Part shown: one piece after another, positions 11,828 through 21,140 of the stretch
Layout: each line of letters begins with the position of its first letter
Position numbering within the stretch: position 1 is the stretch's first letter
Origin: Halicephalobus mephisto
Lineage: Eukaryota > Nematoda > Chromadorea > Rhabditida > Panagrolaimidae
DNA length: 64,000 nucleotides
NCBI GenBank assembly: GCA_009193035.1
Contig: SWDT01000140.1
Coordinates: forward strand, 46,948-110,947
Reading direction: 5' to 3'
Notes under the pieces: model-generated
The model's database searches: none
The model's input: only the letters and a program-made list of their open reading frames with translations
What the model was told of the DNA's origin: nothing
Made by a program: the position numbers and the translations under genes

Positions 11828-12404
11828 ATGAATTCCACAGACCAAACGATCGATAACAAGCAGTCTCAGAACTTGTCTGTCAATTCTCTCATGTGCCAGA
11901 CCGAGAAGTTTAATGGAGTGAATAAGCTGGAGATCAACTTCGGCGGAAATCCCACTTCTCATTCTCAACACTCTTCTGCTCAGAACGAACCTTCAGCTCG
12001 ATTACCAAGTTCCAGCCCTTCCTCAACAGAATCGGCTGGGAAGATAAAGCCGAAGAAGCTAGTTTCATCTGGATCTGTGCCTTACAGTCAGTCGATACGT
12101 TTCAGACGAGAACACCAAAGCCGACAGAAGCCCCAGTCATTGAGCGGTAAGAAACCAGAGAGAACATTCTCCGTCGACGGCGATTACAAGGAAAATCTCG
12201 ACGCTGTAAGTTTACTAGCACAACGCTGACCTTGAGATACTTACTCCTCTGGTTTAGGAAGCAATCTTCGAAGAGAAACTAAGAGTAGCAATCATAGAAC
12301 TCTTCGGCATTCTCACTCCAGCCCAGCGAGCTCAACTCCCACCTGATGCTTTCTCCTGTGCCGAGTCTATCATCAAAAATTCACAACCCATTTCCAAAAA
12401 TTAA
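11828..12404 (+). CDS. Orphan Ser/Gln-rich protein
   Basis: Two exons, 11828-12205 and 12258-12404, joined by GTAAGT..TTTAG in phase 0, encode 174 residues. I do not recognise the family. The N-terminal two thirds is low-complexity and polar, rich in Ser, Gln and Asn (SHSQHSSAQ, SSSPSSTES), followed by a basic stretch (RFRREHQSRQKPQ). The C-terminal exon is more ordered: EEKLRVAIIELFGIL and then TPAQRAQLPPDAF. This could be a short helical interaction motif at the end of a disordered regulatory protein. The gene stands alone between the lectin and the next minus-strand gene. Confidence 0.7.
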
Positions 12405-13128
12405 CTCTAATACGTGGATTCATACATTTTTTCATCAATGTTGTTTGAGTTTTCTATCTTTTAAAGTAGAAGAATGAAAAAAATTAATAAATATCAAGCA
12501 TTTCCTTTTTCTAAACTAGACAATTGTCAGCAAATGCTTCTTTTTCCTCCAAATATTATCCAAAAGTATATGTAGTCATTGGAATATTACTTAGCCAATC
12601 CAAGTTCAGGACCTTTAAGACAACAGTTGGCACACAGTCAATGTAGATACTGGACATAAATGGCGATATTCCCAACGTCGCGAAACGTGAGATTCCTAAA
12701 ATTCAACAAAAGTTAGGCTTCCTCTGGAGACGAGTATGCTTAGGGTTAGAATTCCGGTATTTACAGAAAGGCCGAAAGAACAAAGGCAATTTGCACAAGA
12801 GGAAAGGATAAATTGGTGTTTCTTGAGATTCTCTTATGCATCTCTCAACTAATTTAACTTCTTAGACGTCACATCTGTATTTGCTATTACTGGATAGAAG
12901 AGAATTTCTTGTTTATCAGTAATTTTTGTGGAATACATCACATACACAACACCCGATTCATATTGTAACTCTACTCCAATTTGCACAAACGGCTTGTGAA
13001 ATCCTTTTATTTCTTTGTTATTTTTTATTTTTCATCTTCATTAATACACAACTTCACAAATATTTACATCATTAATTGTACAAGTTAAACAAAAAACCTT
13101 GAGATTCTGGGCAACAACTATTGTCGTT
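12405..13128. other. Intergenic between convergent genes
   Basis: It holds the 3' flanks of the orphan genes on either side. A short open stretch with a possible TACTTAG acceptor at about 12595 (reading NPSSGPLRQQLAHSQ on plus) looks exon-like but ends after about 20 codons and has no partner. It is not called. Confidence 0.5.
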
Positions 13129-13800
13129 TTACAACTTATCATTGTTGTACTTTTCGACTACATTCTGTGTGAAAACGAAGATATCAGGGTCTTTGACTTC
13201 CAGTTCATCTCGTTGTTGTTGATTAAGTTTCCGGAACATGGTGTCGATGCACATCTCCATCGCCTTCTTCAACTTCGAATCCTTAAAATCAGTTAATTAT
13301 CATGTAGTATTTCTCACTCAAGCCCTACCTGTTCTCTGTAGTTCTGCATCCCGCATCTTCTCCTGAGTTTGCTCTTCTCTTCATTGGTCACGGGAGTCTT
13401 GTCGTGGTTCTGGCGCTTACGACCGAGATGGCTCTTCATTGTCAGTGCCTGGACTGCCTTGGGGATACGAAGTGTTATACGACTTCCGTTACGAGTCACC
13501 TTCGTCACCTTTGTATCTTGAGGATCAGGAGAGCCCATGGTTTCCTCAGCATTGAACGAGCTCTCCGTTGTGCTGTTGGAGCACTCTTGGTTCATCTGGC
13601 AGGAACAGACAGCATTGCAACTCACTGGAGCTTGACAACAGTTGCAGTAATAAAAGTCAGATGGATATTGCTGGGTTGAGGTAGAATGAGGGTAGTTTGA
13701 GTATTCAGGGTTGTCATAGTGTTGCCAAGTGACATGGTTCGGATTCACTTCAGCTTCGGAGTAATAGTTGTTCGAAGAGGGATATGGATAGTAAGTACTG
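13129..13800 (-). CDS. Orphan protein with a basic, helix-rich C-terminus (5' end unresolved)
   Basis: The last exon (13281-13129) and the preceding exon (from about 13800 down to 13329) join in phase 0 through a 47-bp intron. The protein is Tyr/Asn/Pro-rich at the start (YYPYPSSNNYY), then has a Cys-rich patch (YYCNCCQAPVSCNAVCSCQ), a basic linker (KSHLGRKRQNHDK, EEKSKLRRRCGMQNYRE) and a C-terminal segment KLKKAMEMCIDTMFRKL. The arrangement resembles a small DNA- or RNA-binding regulator, but I recognise no named family. The frame stays open to about 13875 without an ATG. A CTGCCAG acceptor near 13800 suggests that the start lies in an upstream exon or that translation starts at an internal Met after trans-splicing. 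Confidence 0.65.
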
Positions 13801-13829
13801 GCAGTTTGTTTATAAAAGCAAAGTATTAG

Positions 13830-14878
13830 AGAATTCAGATAATTTGGACTATCGCTGAATATCTTACATTAGAAGTAATCATTAGATGAATCATCTGATG
13901 CTTTCTAATTATTAGAAATCTCTTTGAGCTCTTTTTTATTCATGTTCAATTACTTTAGGAAAATTCGCTAACTGTGATTCAGATGACGATGCAAAGTTTA
14001 ATAAATCAGTTCCATGTGCATTTGTAGAGTTTATGCGTAATTGTTCATTCATGCAAAAGTAAGTTCAGAACACTGTTTTAAATTGTTTATGTGATATTTG
14101 ACGAAGACATTATTTTTCATCGAAGAAATGCGATGAAGAAATTACATATCAGAAAAATTAAAATGCTGTATTATTGGAAAGTAATATGGAAATCGATTAC
14201 GTCTAATTTGGTTTCTGTGAATATCAATACAGACATGTTTCAGACGGCATCAAATAATTAAATTTGAATTTAAAACCAAAAGAATTTTAATTTTTGTATT
14301 TGTTTTTCATTTGAGCAAAACATATTTTTATTATTAAGAAATTAGAAAAATTATCAAATTTCTTACAGTCCGATGATTAATGAAGTCTATTAGGTTCCAT
14401 GGAACAAGTAATGTCTTTATCTGTCGTCGATAAATTTTAATGTTTTCTGTTACCAATTTACCGGTATTTTCGGTTTAGAAAAAAACACTTAGGACAAATT
14501 TGTCTATGTCGCATTACATATCTACATTTACAAAGTTTCATTAGTATCTTTGATATCTTCATTTTACGAAAATTTTTTCGATTTTTACAATTGCAATTAT
14601 TTAGATGGGATTTGCTTTTGAATCAAAAATTTAAATCAAAAAATTACTAGATTCATTTTTTTTTAACTATTATAGTTTTTTGAAATTGTCATTTTAAAAC
14701 ATTTTCATAGGTTTGAATGGTTTTTACAAATCTAGTGAAAGTATTACATTAGATTTTCTTATTTGTTTCCTCGTTACTAGTATTTACTAAAATATTACTA
14801 ATAGGTATGATTTCTTAATTGCTAGTTATAAATATGCACTTTTTCCTGCACTACTTTGTAGTAAAACATCCAAATACG
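13830..14878. other. Intergenic, divergent promoter region
   Basis: This lies between a minus-strand gene and the plus-strand secreted beta-barrel gene. It is AT-rich with no recognisable exon. A GTAAGATATT donor near 13870 on the minus strand would suit an intron ending at the 13800 acceptor, but the upstream frame has a stop. Confidence 0.45.
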
Positions 14879-15357
14879 ATGACCAATATTTATTTCTTGT
14901 TGTTTCCTCTCGTCTTCATCGTTATCACCTCTGCCGTTTATCCTGACGAAAAAGTCACCAACGGCATTCTTACTTACTACGAAGGTGCGGGGAAAGGAGC
15001 TTGTGGTCATCAACAGAATGCCAGTTCTGAGATGCTGGTGGCCGTGAGTCGTAATTACTTCACGACACCTAATCCTAACCGAGATCCGGTCTGCAACTTT
15101 TGTCTCCAAGTAAATTACAATGGAAAAAGGTTTGATGGATTTAATTCTCTATATATACAATAGAAAATTACAGTATCATGGTTCCTATCAAAGACCAGTG
15201 CCCAGAATGCCCTGAAAATCATATCGATTTGAGTTTGCCTGCATTCAGAAAACTCGAAAATCCGATCCGTGGAAAAGTCTACGGTGCCACCTTCATTTTT
15301 AAAAACTGCAAAAATTTGGATCAATCGTTGTCTTCTTCGTTAATAAACAATATATAA
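14879..15357 (+). CDS. Secreted single-domain double-psi beta-barrel (expansin/barwin-like) protein
   Basis: Exons 14879-15129 and 15174-15357 give 144 residues. The chosen Met starts a clear signal peptide (MTNIYFLLFPLVFIVITSA); an in-frame upstream ATG at 14834 would add 15 residues in front of it. The mature part has the RlpA/barwin DPBB pattern: GILTYYEGAGKGACG, LVAVSRNYF, NRDPVCNFC, NYNGKSIMVPIKDQCPEC, HIDLSLPAF and a final ATFIFKNC. Cysteines fit a disulfide-linked secreted barrel, and the Asp in KDQC sits where expansins keep a conserved acidic residue. There is no carbohydrate-binding second domain. The closest look is to fungal single-domain barwin-like proteins; whether it loosens polysaccharides is unknown. 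It lies between a lectin gene and a lectin pseudogene. Confidence 0.85.
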
Positions 15358-15940
15358 TTTTTTATTTTTTTCCGAATTATTTGTTTTTGCATATAAAATA
15401 TATAATAATTATATAAATAATTCGATCAACAATGAGATTTAACTTAAATCAATGCTATTAACTTTTTTTTAATTAAAGTTCCTCGTGTTATATACAACTG
15501 CCCAAGCGAACGGACATATTTCAGTCTCATTAAATCTTGCTATAAAGTTTTCCTCAATGCAAACTGCCGAAAACTTCTGTCTCACCAAAAATGCTCATCT
15601 GACTTCTATCCACAGTCAAGAAGAGAATGATTTCATCATTAGTTGGTTTTTTCGATTGTATTATTAAGTAGTAATGTGTTCATTTAGGCATAGGTCGCAA
15701 GAGTGACAGTCGTAGTGATAGTAGATACCCGCATGAAGAAACTTGTATAGGATTCTTCACTGACAGAAACGACGGTAGTGGCTAGAGATGGTCTGACGAT
15801 TCTCCCGTAGATTATTTAAATTGGGCTCCAGGTGATCCAGACAATGTAAGTACTCAGAAATGCACATTCCTCACAACTGATCCCATTAAGGGCAGTTTTT
15901 CCTTCTATAACTATCGCTTTGATAGTATCGGGTGTGATTC

Positions 15941-15954
15941 ACTCAATAGAAACT
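15941..15954 (+). repeat. Target-site duplication, left copy
   Basis: A perfect 14-bp match to 16186-16199. It flanks the insertion. Confidence 0.85.
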
Positions 15955-16185
15955 TCTTCTTCTTCTTTATCTTCAGTGTTTGTCCCGTATTCGCAGGGTC
16001 CGCTATACCACATCATACAATACAACAGAAAACAAGGTAAATTAAGACAAACTAGAACTTTTTGCTTGATCTTGCATGGCATGTGATTTGATGCGATGTC
16101 CCTTCTTTGTGGACCGGCTTGTCGCGCGAGCCTGTCGTCCGGGTTGTTCTTCCGAGTTCTTGACCACTTCTATGAGACCTCTTCT
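15955..16185 (-). mobile_element. 231-bp retroposon-like insertion with 14-bp target-site duplications
   Basis: The sequence ACTCAATAGAAACT occurs at 15941-15954 and again at 16186-16199 and exactly brackets an insert that has no counterpart in the intact lectin. Read on the minus strand the insert is GC-richer. It has an open stretch ending in basic residues (GRQARATSRSTKKGHR) and stops before a non-coding tail that finishes in a GAAGAAGAAGA microsatellite next to the duplication. Long variable duplications and a simple 3' tail fit target-primed reverse transcription, as in a 5'-truncated LINE, a SINE or a gene retrocopy. The source is unknown. Confidence 0.75.
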
Positions 16186-16199
16186 ACTCAATAGAAACT
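16186..16199 (+). repeat. Target-site duplication, right copy
   Basis: A perfect 14-bp match to 15941-15954. Lectin homology resumes directly after it (TACGTTTG-AAAAAACCTGCA). Confidence 0.85.
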
Positions 16200-16245
16200 A
16201 CGTTTGAAAAAAACCTGCAATCACTATAAATGTCTTTTAATCTCA

Positions 16246-16641
16246 CATGTTTCTGAAATAAAAGTCGTGAAAACACCTTATTACCATCAGATATAATTAA
16301 TTATTCAAAAAGATAAAAAGCACTAATCTGTAGTTGAAGTTTTTTACTTTTGATACATGGTGTTCATTGTTCTGTGATATTGACTCTTCAGGAATCAAGG
16401 ATAAGAATGATAATAACAACGTCCGTGAGTTGTCGGATATCCAAAATGGATAACCTACTGCAAATCAGTAAATATTGTTGAAATAGATTGTATTCTGAAA
16501 TGACGTAAAAAGGATATTTGTTTTCCTATTTTGGCGTTTTGTTCCTTTCCTGCGACGAGACCAATCTTTGTGACTCGCTCTGGTTTCCCTTTTCCTTCTG
16601 GATCGGCTCGTTGTTTCAGTTTTACTTTTTCCTTTTTTAGA
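16246..16641. other. Intergenic, promoter of the EMC8 gene
   Basis: No exon. Just before the EMC8 ATG there is a strong TTTTTTAG acceptor (ends 16640), with no intron donor needed upstream, as expected for spliced-leader addition. Confidence 0.55.
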
Positions 16642-17268
16642 ATGACAGAAATCAGTGCCATTGCCTACAGCAAGATCGTTCTCCATGCTGCTAGGTATCC
16701 TCACAGTGCTGTTCGTGGATTTCTCTTAGGAAAGCGGATCGGGTCGGAGTCCCTGCCCGTCGTTGTCGACTCCATTCCTGCTCTTCACGGATCTCTTCTG
16801 AATGCCCCCTTGGAAGTGTTGTTGATGACTTTGGATACGTATTGCTCCGACCATAAGCTCCAAGTCGTGGGACTGTACTTCGCCAACGAGAGAATCGATG
16901 ACAAAAGGTAAATTTTCATATATGGATCTTTTTTCTAGTTGGTTTTCAGTTTCGATGATTTATTCGCCAAAGTCGGTGACCGAATCCATGCAGTTTATCC
17001 TCATCCAGTAATGCTTCAAGTGGATAATTCTAAGTTGTCTCTGAATCCAGAATCCCCATGCCTTAATGCGTATGCCTACGAAAACAAGCAGTGGAAACAT
17101 TCCAGTACTTTCCTGACCAACGAGGAAATCGGTCTTGCAATGATCTCGACGGCGTTAGAATCCAAACTTCATCGGGAAATTGTCGATTTTGAGCTTCATC
17201 TGGACGATCCGAACCTGGATGTTTTCAACAGCGATCTTACAGAAAAATTACGGAAGCTTATTGAATAA
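16642..17268 (+). CDS. ER membrane protein complex subunit 8/9
   Basis: Exons 16642-16907 and 16950-17268 give 194 residues, the usual length for EMC8/EMC9. The protein has the MPN fold features of the UPF0172 family: AYSKIVLHAARYPHSAVRGFLLGK at the start, VVDSIPALHGS, VVGLYFANERIDD, the middle segment FAKVGDRIHAVYPHPVMLQVDN and the C-terminal FELHLDDP. The JAMM metal-binding residues are absent, as in the whole family, so it is structural. It would sit on the cytosolic face of the EMC, which inserts tail-anchored and multipass membrane proteins into the ER. The ATG lies one nucleotide after a TTTTTTAG trans-splice acceptor. Its stop is 57 bp from that of the convergent PHYHIP-like gene. Confidence 0.93.
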
Positions 17269-17325
17269 TTAGATATCACCATCGAAGGGTAATGTTTATT
17301 TTCACATGTGATTGAAAAGTAAGAA

Positions 17326-19073
17326 TTATTCAAAAGCCTCAATGTTCTGAGCTCTATTCATTCGCTTTCTAAAGTCCGGATCGGCAAAAACCCGTAAATC
17401 GTTGTTTGCTTCTGTTTGAGGATACAAATTACACTTTTCACAAGATTTGTTGTTTGGCAGTCCCAAAATTGAAGATCTTCCACGAAACACCGGCTCTACA
17501 GGTCCGAAAGTCCCTAGGTCCAGGGGTAGGTCCTCGGTGTAGAAGATCTCCAACCACAGATCCATATTACAGTAATATTCGAAATTCTTATATCTGTCGT
17601 TCCATCTGGCAATGAGGAAGTGATTATCATATGGATCAAGTTCGACTAAACGTTTACAACAAAATTTGTCTTGTTCTGAATTTTTCGTAGCAATTACGAC
17701 GATGACGTAGTGGGTGGCGTAAGTACCTGCAACCTTGGTTTACGAAAAAACTCCATAATGAGCTTACAGTAGTAATCGGCGAAGTAGATGTTGTCTCTTC
17801 TTGGATCGAACAGGATATCAGCATGGATGAACCATCGCTTGTCTCCAAAGGGGGAAAAGTGGGGATAATTCCCGTCCGACCTTAGTCGGGAGTGGAAAAA
17901 CAGTCCGTTCAGTCTGTGGTTAATAGGACTGGCTGGATGGCCTGTAAGGTCCTTCAGGTACGTCTCCATGATTCCAGAATGGTTAGACTGGATATTTTCA
18001 AAGTAACTAGTAGGTTTGCATCTGTAGAATATTCTGAATCTGTGAAGGATGGCGTTTTCGTAAGCTACAATAGCTTTGTCGTAGAGTTGAGTCATTTCTT
18101 TTGGAGAATACGCTAAAAATGTATTTATATAAATAATACATAGTTAATTCTTATTGAAAAAGGAAAACCGGACTTACTCGCTTTGAACCAAACATCGCCG
18201 GCACAGGATATTTTTTTGTTTTTGACATATTTCCGAAATTCCAGAAAATAATTTCTTCCTGGAACTGTCAGAATCTCAAAACAAGTTGAATTCGGTTTTG
18301 CTTGAACATTGTTCCAAACTCCATTGGAGCATAGTTTCATCTTCAGATTCCCTGGTTTGTCATTGACAAACTCAGACCATTCTACTTTGCAACAAAGAGC
18401 GGAAACTTTGGCGTGGAACTTGACTTGAACGACATCGGATTTGTTTTTGATGGCATTCTGCTTGAAGGCAGCAAACTTGATGATACTTCTGGAAAATAGT
18501 TCTTCTGGAGAGTCGTTGGAGATGATGGTGATTTGGACATCGTAAATCTGAGCATCTTCGGTAGGAATACAGATTAAAGAAATCGGAGGAGAAACCAGAG
18601 TATGGACGCAGGGAAATCCTGACGAACCTTCTCTAACTATTATTTGCTGGCGGTATTCATCCGGGGAAAGGGCTTCTGCAAGTCACCAAATGAAAAACAA
18701 ATAAAGGACAAAGAAATTCATATATGAAATGTTTTTTAAAAAGTACGAAAATTATCAAGTTTCTAGCTCTTTAAATTCGTCGGAAGTTAAGTTTTCATAT
18801 ATCAATTTTTCAACTTCTGATTAGAGCATCTGATATTCTTCTTAAATAAGACTTCAGAAATCAATTTTGATGGAAAAGTCAGAATTTTCAGGTATGGATC
18901 GATTTACAACCATTGAAAATTTAACTTAATTTTCAATTTTATGAGATTACGCAGCAAGACTACTCACCGAAAGCATGAGGTATTTTCCAATGAATAGTAC
19001 AGCCTTCAATATGTTCTTCGATTCTTAACTTATTTCTGTCCAGTGGAATTCCTTCAGTAATAATTCCGTTCAT
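17326..19073 (-). CDS. Phytanoyl-CoA hydroxylase-interacting protein (PHYHIP) family
   Basis: Four exons: 19073-18968, 18675-18178, 18112-17768 and 17726-17326, giving 449 residues. The N-terminal half (to about residue 200) resembles the fibronectin-like part of the family and is divergent. The C-terminal half matches human PHYHIP/PHYHIPL closely: METYLKDLTGHPASPINHR, GLFFHSRL, FIHADILFDP, IYFADYYC, DKFCCKRL, LWLEIFYTEDLPLDLG and SCEKCNLYPQ. Vertebrate members bind PHYH in brain, but their function is poorly known and PHYH binding here is not shown. The C-terminus extends about 30 residues past the Cys motif. Intron 1 contains the palindrome TTCATATATGAA. Converges on EMC8. Confidence 0.92.
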
Positions 19074-19997
19074 GGTGTCATTTATTAGTCAAAATCAATA
19101 ATGTTATTGTTAGTCACACTACTGGTATCAATAATTCTCATAAACAGTGTTTTATCTTAGCGAATTGATAACAAAAAAAATAAAATTAAAGTGAAAAAAA
19201 GTTATTCGAAAAGCAACGTTTTCATTAAATCCTTTTCACAAATACGTGGCTCACGATTTTGTTTTAAAATGATATTGTAAAATAACAATAAAAACAGCCA
19301 ATTTTGAGATTATAAAATAAAGTTCTGAGATATGTGATCGTAATTAGAGAACAGTTTGCCAGTTAATTTCAAGCCGCACTTTCCGAAAACTGGTCCCTAG
19401 CAATTGAGATAAAAATTAGCTGAATTTCCTATAAGACTGACTATAGATCAGTTTAAATATCTTAAAACCACATTCTGAATCTGTTTAATGTTAAGTAAAC
19501 ATTATTCTGGGATGCAAAACCTAGAAAAACATGCAGAATTTTATAATCACAAGTTGAGGACAAGAACAGAAAATTCTTGTTTTGGAGTTTCCGACCATTC
19601 ATTTCTGAAGCACTTGTTTTCTGCTTCAACTTTACCTATTTTAATAATTCCTTCTTGTAATTAAGTTCATTTTTGCACTTACTAAATCTGTACAATTAGT
19701 TTTGAAATAATTGATCAGAGAAAACCTGGATCTATGGATTTTGTAGACTATCATAAAAACAGACAGCAAAAATGAAATACAGATTTGAAATAATCTATAG
19801 TTTATTTCAAAAAGCCATTTTAATTTCCAACATGTTCCTTGTAAGACGAATCACTCCCAAAATAGAGAGTCGAGTAACTCTCACTGCATTAGCTCTCTCC
19901 AAGCTCGTTCTCGAATGAAATTAATAATCTCAACATTTTTACGTTTTCAATTTCTTCGATCATCAAAGGTATTGACTCTACTCGTTATTCTGATCCC
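19074..19997. other. Intergenic, divergent promoter region
   Basis: It separates the PHYHIP-like gene (minus) from an orphan gene (plus). No exon is supported. One plus frame starting near 19918 reads MKLIISTFLRFQF and looks signal-like, but it ends inside the next gene in the wrong frame. Confidence 0.5.
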
Positions 19998-20530
19998 ATG
20001 TCAGTCTATAACAACATGTCTCGTCAGACTTCAGAAACGGAGAGAGGAACTACTACTTGTAAGTTTTGATATATGAATTATCTTTGATCCCAAATTTTCT
20101 ACTCAGCTTTTGAGATCTCTTCTGACGATGTATCAAAGGAAGAAAAATACAAAGAGCTGTTAATTCGACGAACAAGTGGCATTACTATTGAACCACGAAA
20201 CAAACTTCCTGTTATTCCTCGTGTAGAGAATAGAGACAGTGAACACTATCAACGGATCCGGAGGACCAGAATTCATCTGACGGAATCGATGCCATGCTTC
20301 ATCCCAATTCGGCTTCCTGCATATAAACCTATTATTATCAATGAAGAGGATTTTCTGCAGATCAATAGAGTAAGTGCTCGTTTTATTCAGTTGACAGATT
20401 GAATTAGCCATATTTTTTATTTCAGGAAATGCTTGAGCGTGATGGGATTGATGTCGATAAGAAAATCAACAATGTTCGACCTCGCATTGACAAGAAACAA
20501 CAGAAGCATCTGTACGAAGATGGTGACTAA
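19998..20530 (+). CDS. Small charged orphan protein
   Basis: Three exons, 19998-20058, 20107-20369 and 20426-20530, encode 142 residues with consistent phases. No signal peptide or membrane segment is visible. The chain is charged: SSDDVSKEEKYKELLIRR, then RIRRTRIHLTESMPCFIPIRLP, then EMLERDGIDVDKKINN, ending in KKQQKHLYEDGD. I do not recognise a family; the ordered middle with a long helical C-terminus suggests a subunit of a larger complex. The first intron carries a GATATATGAA motif close to its donor. The stop is followed by 600 bp of AT-rich sequence. Confidence 0.75.
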
Positions 20531-21140
20531 TTAGAAGACCACAATCGGAGTTCGTATTGTTTTCCGTTATTAACCTCAATGCTACAGGCATGTTTAATTA
20601 TTTTCATAAGTAATTTGATTTAATTATAACTGTTTTTTAACTTGTAGAATAATAAGGGGAAAATTTCAAGGTCATATTGTATGAAATTGGAGTAAAAAAA
20701 CTGGACAAAGGGAAAGTTTGATTTTATGCGAATAGTGTAATTCACAGTAAGTTCATCTTAACGAAAATACAGACAAAACAAATATAGTTCGGAAATACTT
20801 TGTAACTTGTAAAATTACTCCTTGTATTCGAACATGGAAATTTAAAGAGTAATTTTTAATAATAAATTGTCAACTTTAGCCACAAACCAATTCACTGTTT
20901 AATAGAAATTATTAGAGTTGCATCGATATTGGAAGATTTTCTGGGCATTTTAGATATTATCTAAAAATTTCATTTTCCAATCAAAAGATTCAAAGTTGAA
21001 ATTACTCTACCTCAAATACGGAATGAATTTTCAATGATTGCTCCAATTAAATCTAATTTTATTGACTACAATAGAATCATTTTGTTCAGTTAAACTGGGA
21101 TCCCTAATGAGATCGAATAAAATGCAAAAGTTAAGTGAAG
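20531..21140. other. Intergenic between convergent genes
   Basis: AT-rich, with nothing recognisable on either strand. Confidence 0.6.

Larger units (their letters stand above)
15477..16245 (+). pseudogene. Broken C-type lectin domain (copy of domain two of the 9138 gene)
   Basis: The sequence from 'GTTCCTCGTGTTATAT' onward is homologous to the second CTLD of the neighbouring lectin, including the intron at the same place (about 15643-15687), so it came by DNA duplication and not by retroposition. Defects seen: a frameshift near 15565 (between VFLNAN and AENFCLTKNAHL), a stop where the intact gene has CAG-TGG (15784), a poor donor (GTTGGT), a TGA in place of the last Cys codon, and a 231-bp insertion at 15955-16185. 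The motif WAPGDPDN replaces the intact copy's QPD region. Confidence 0.85.
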
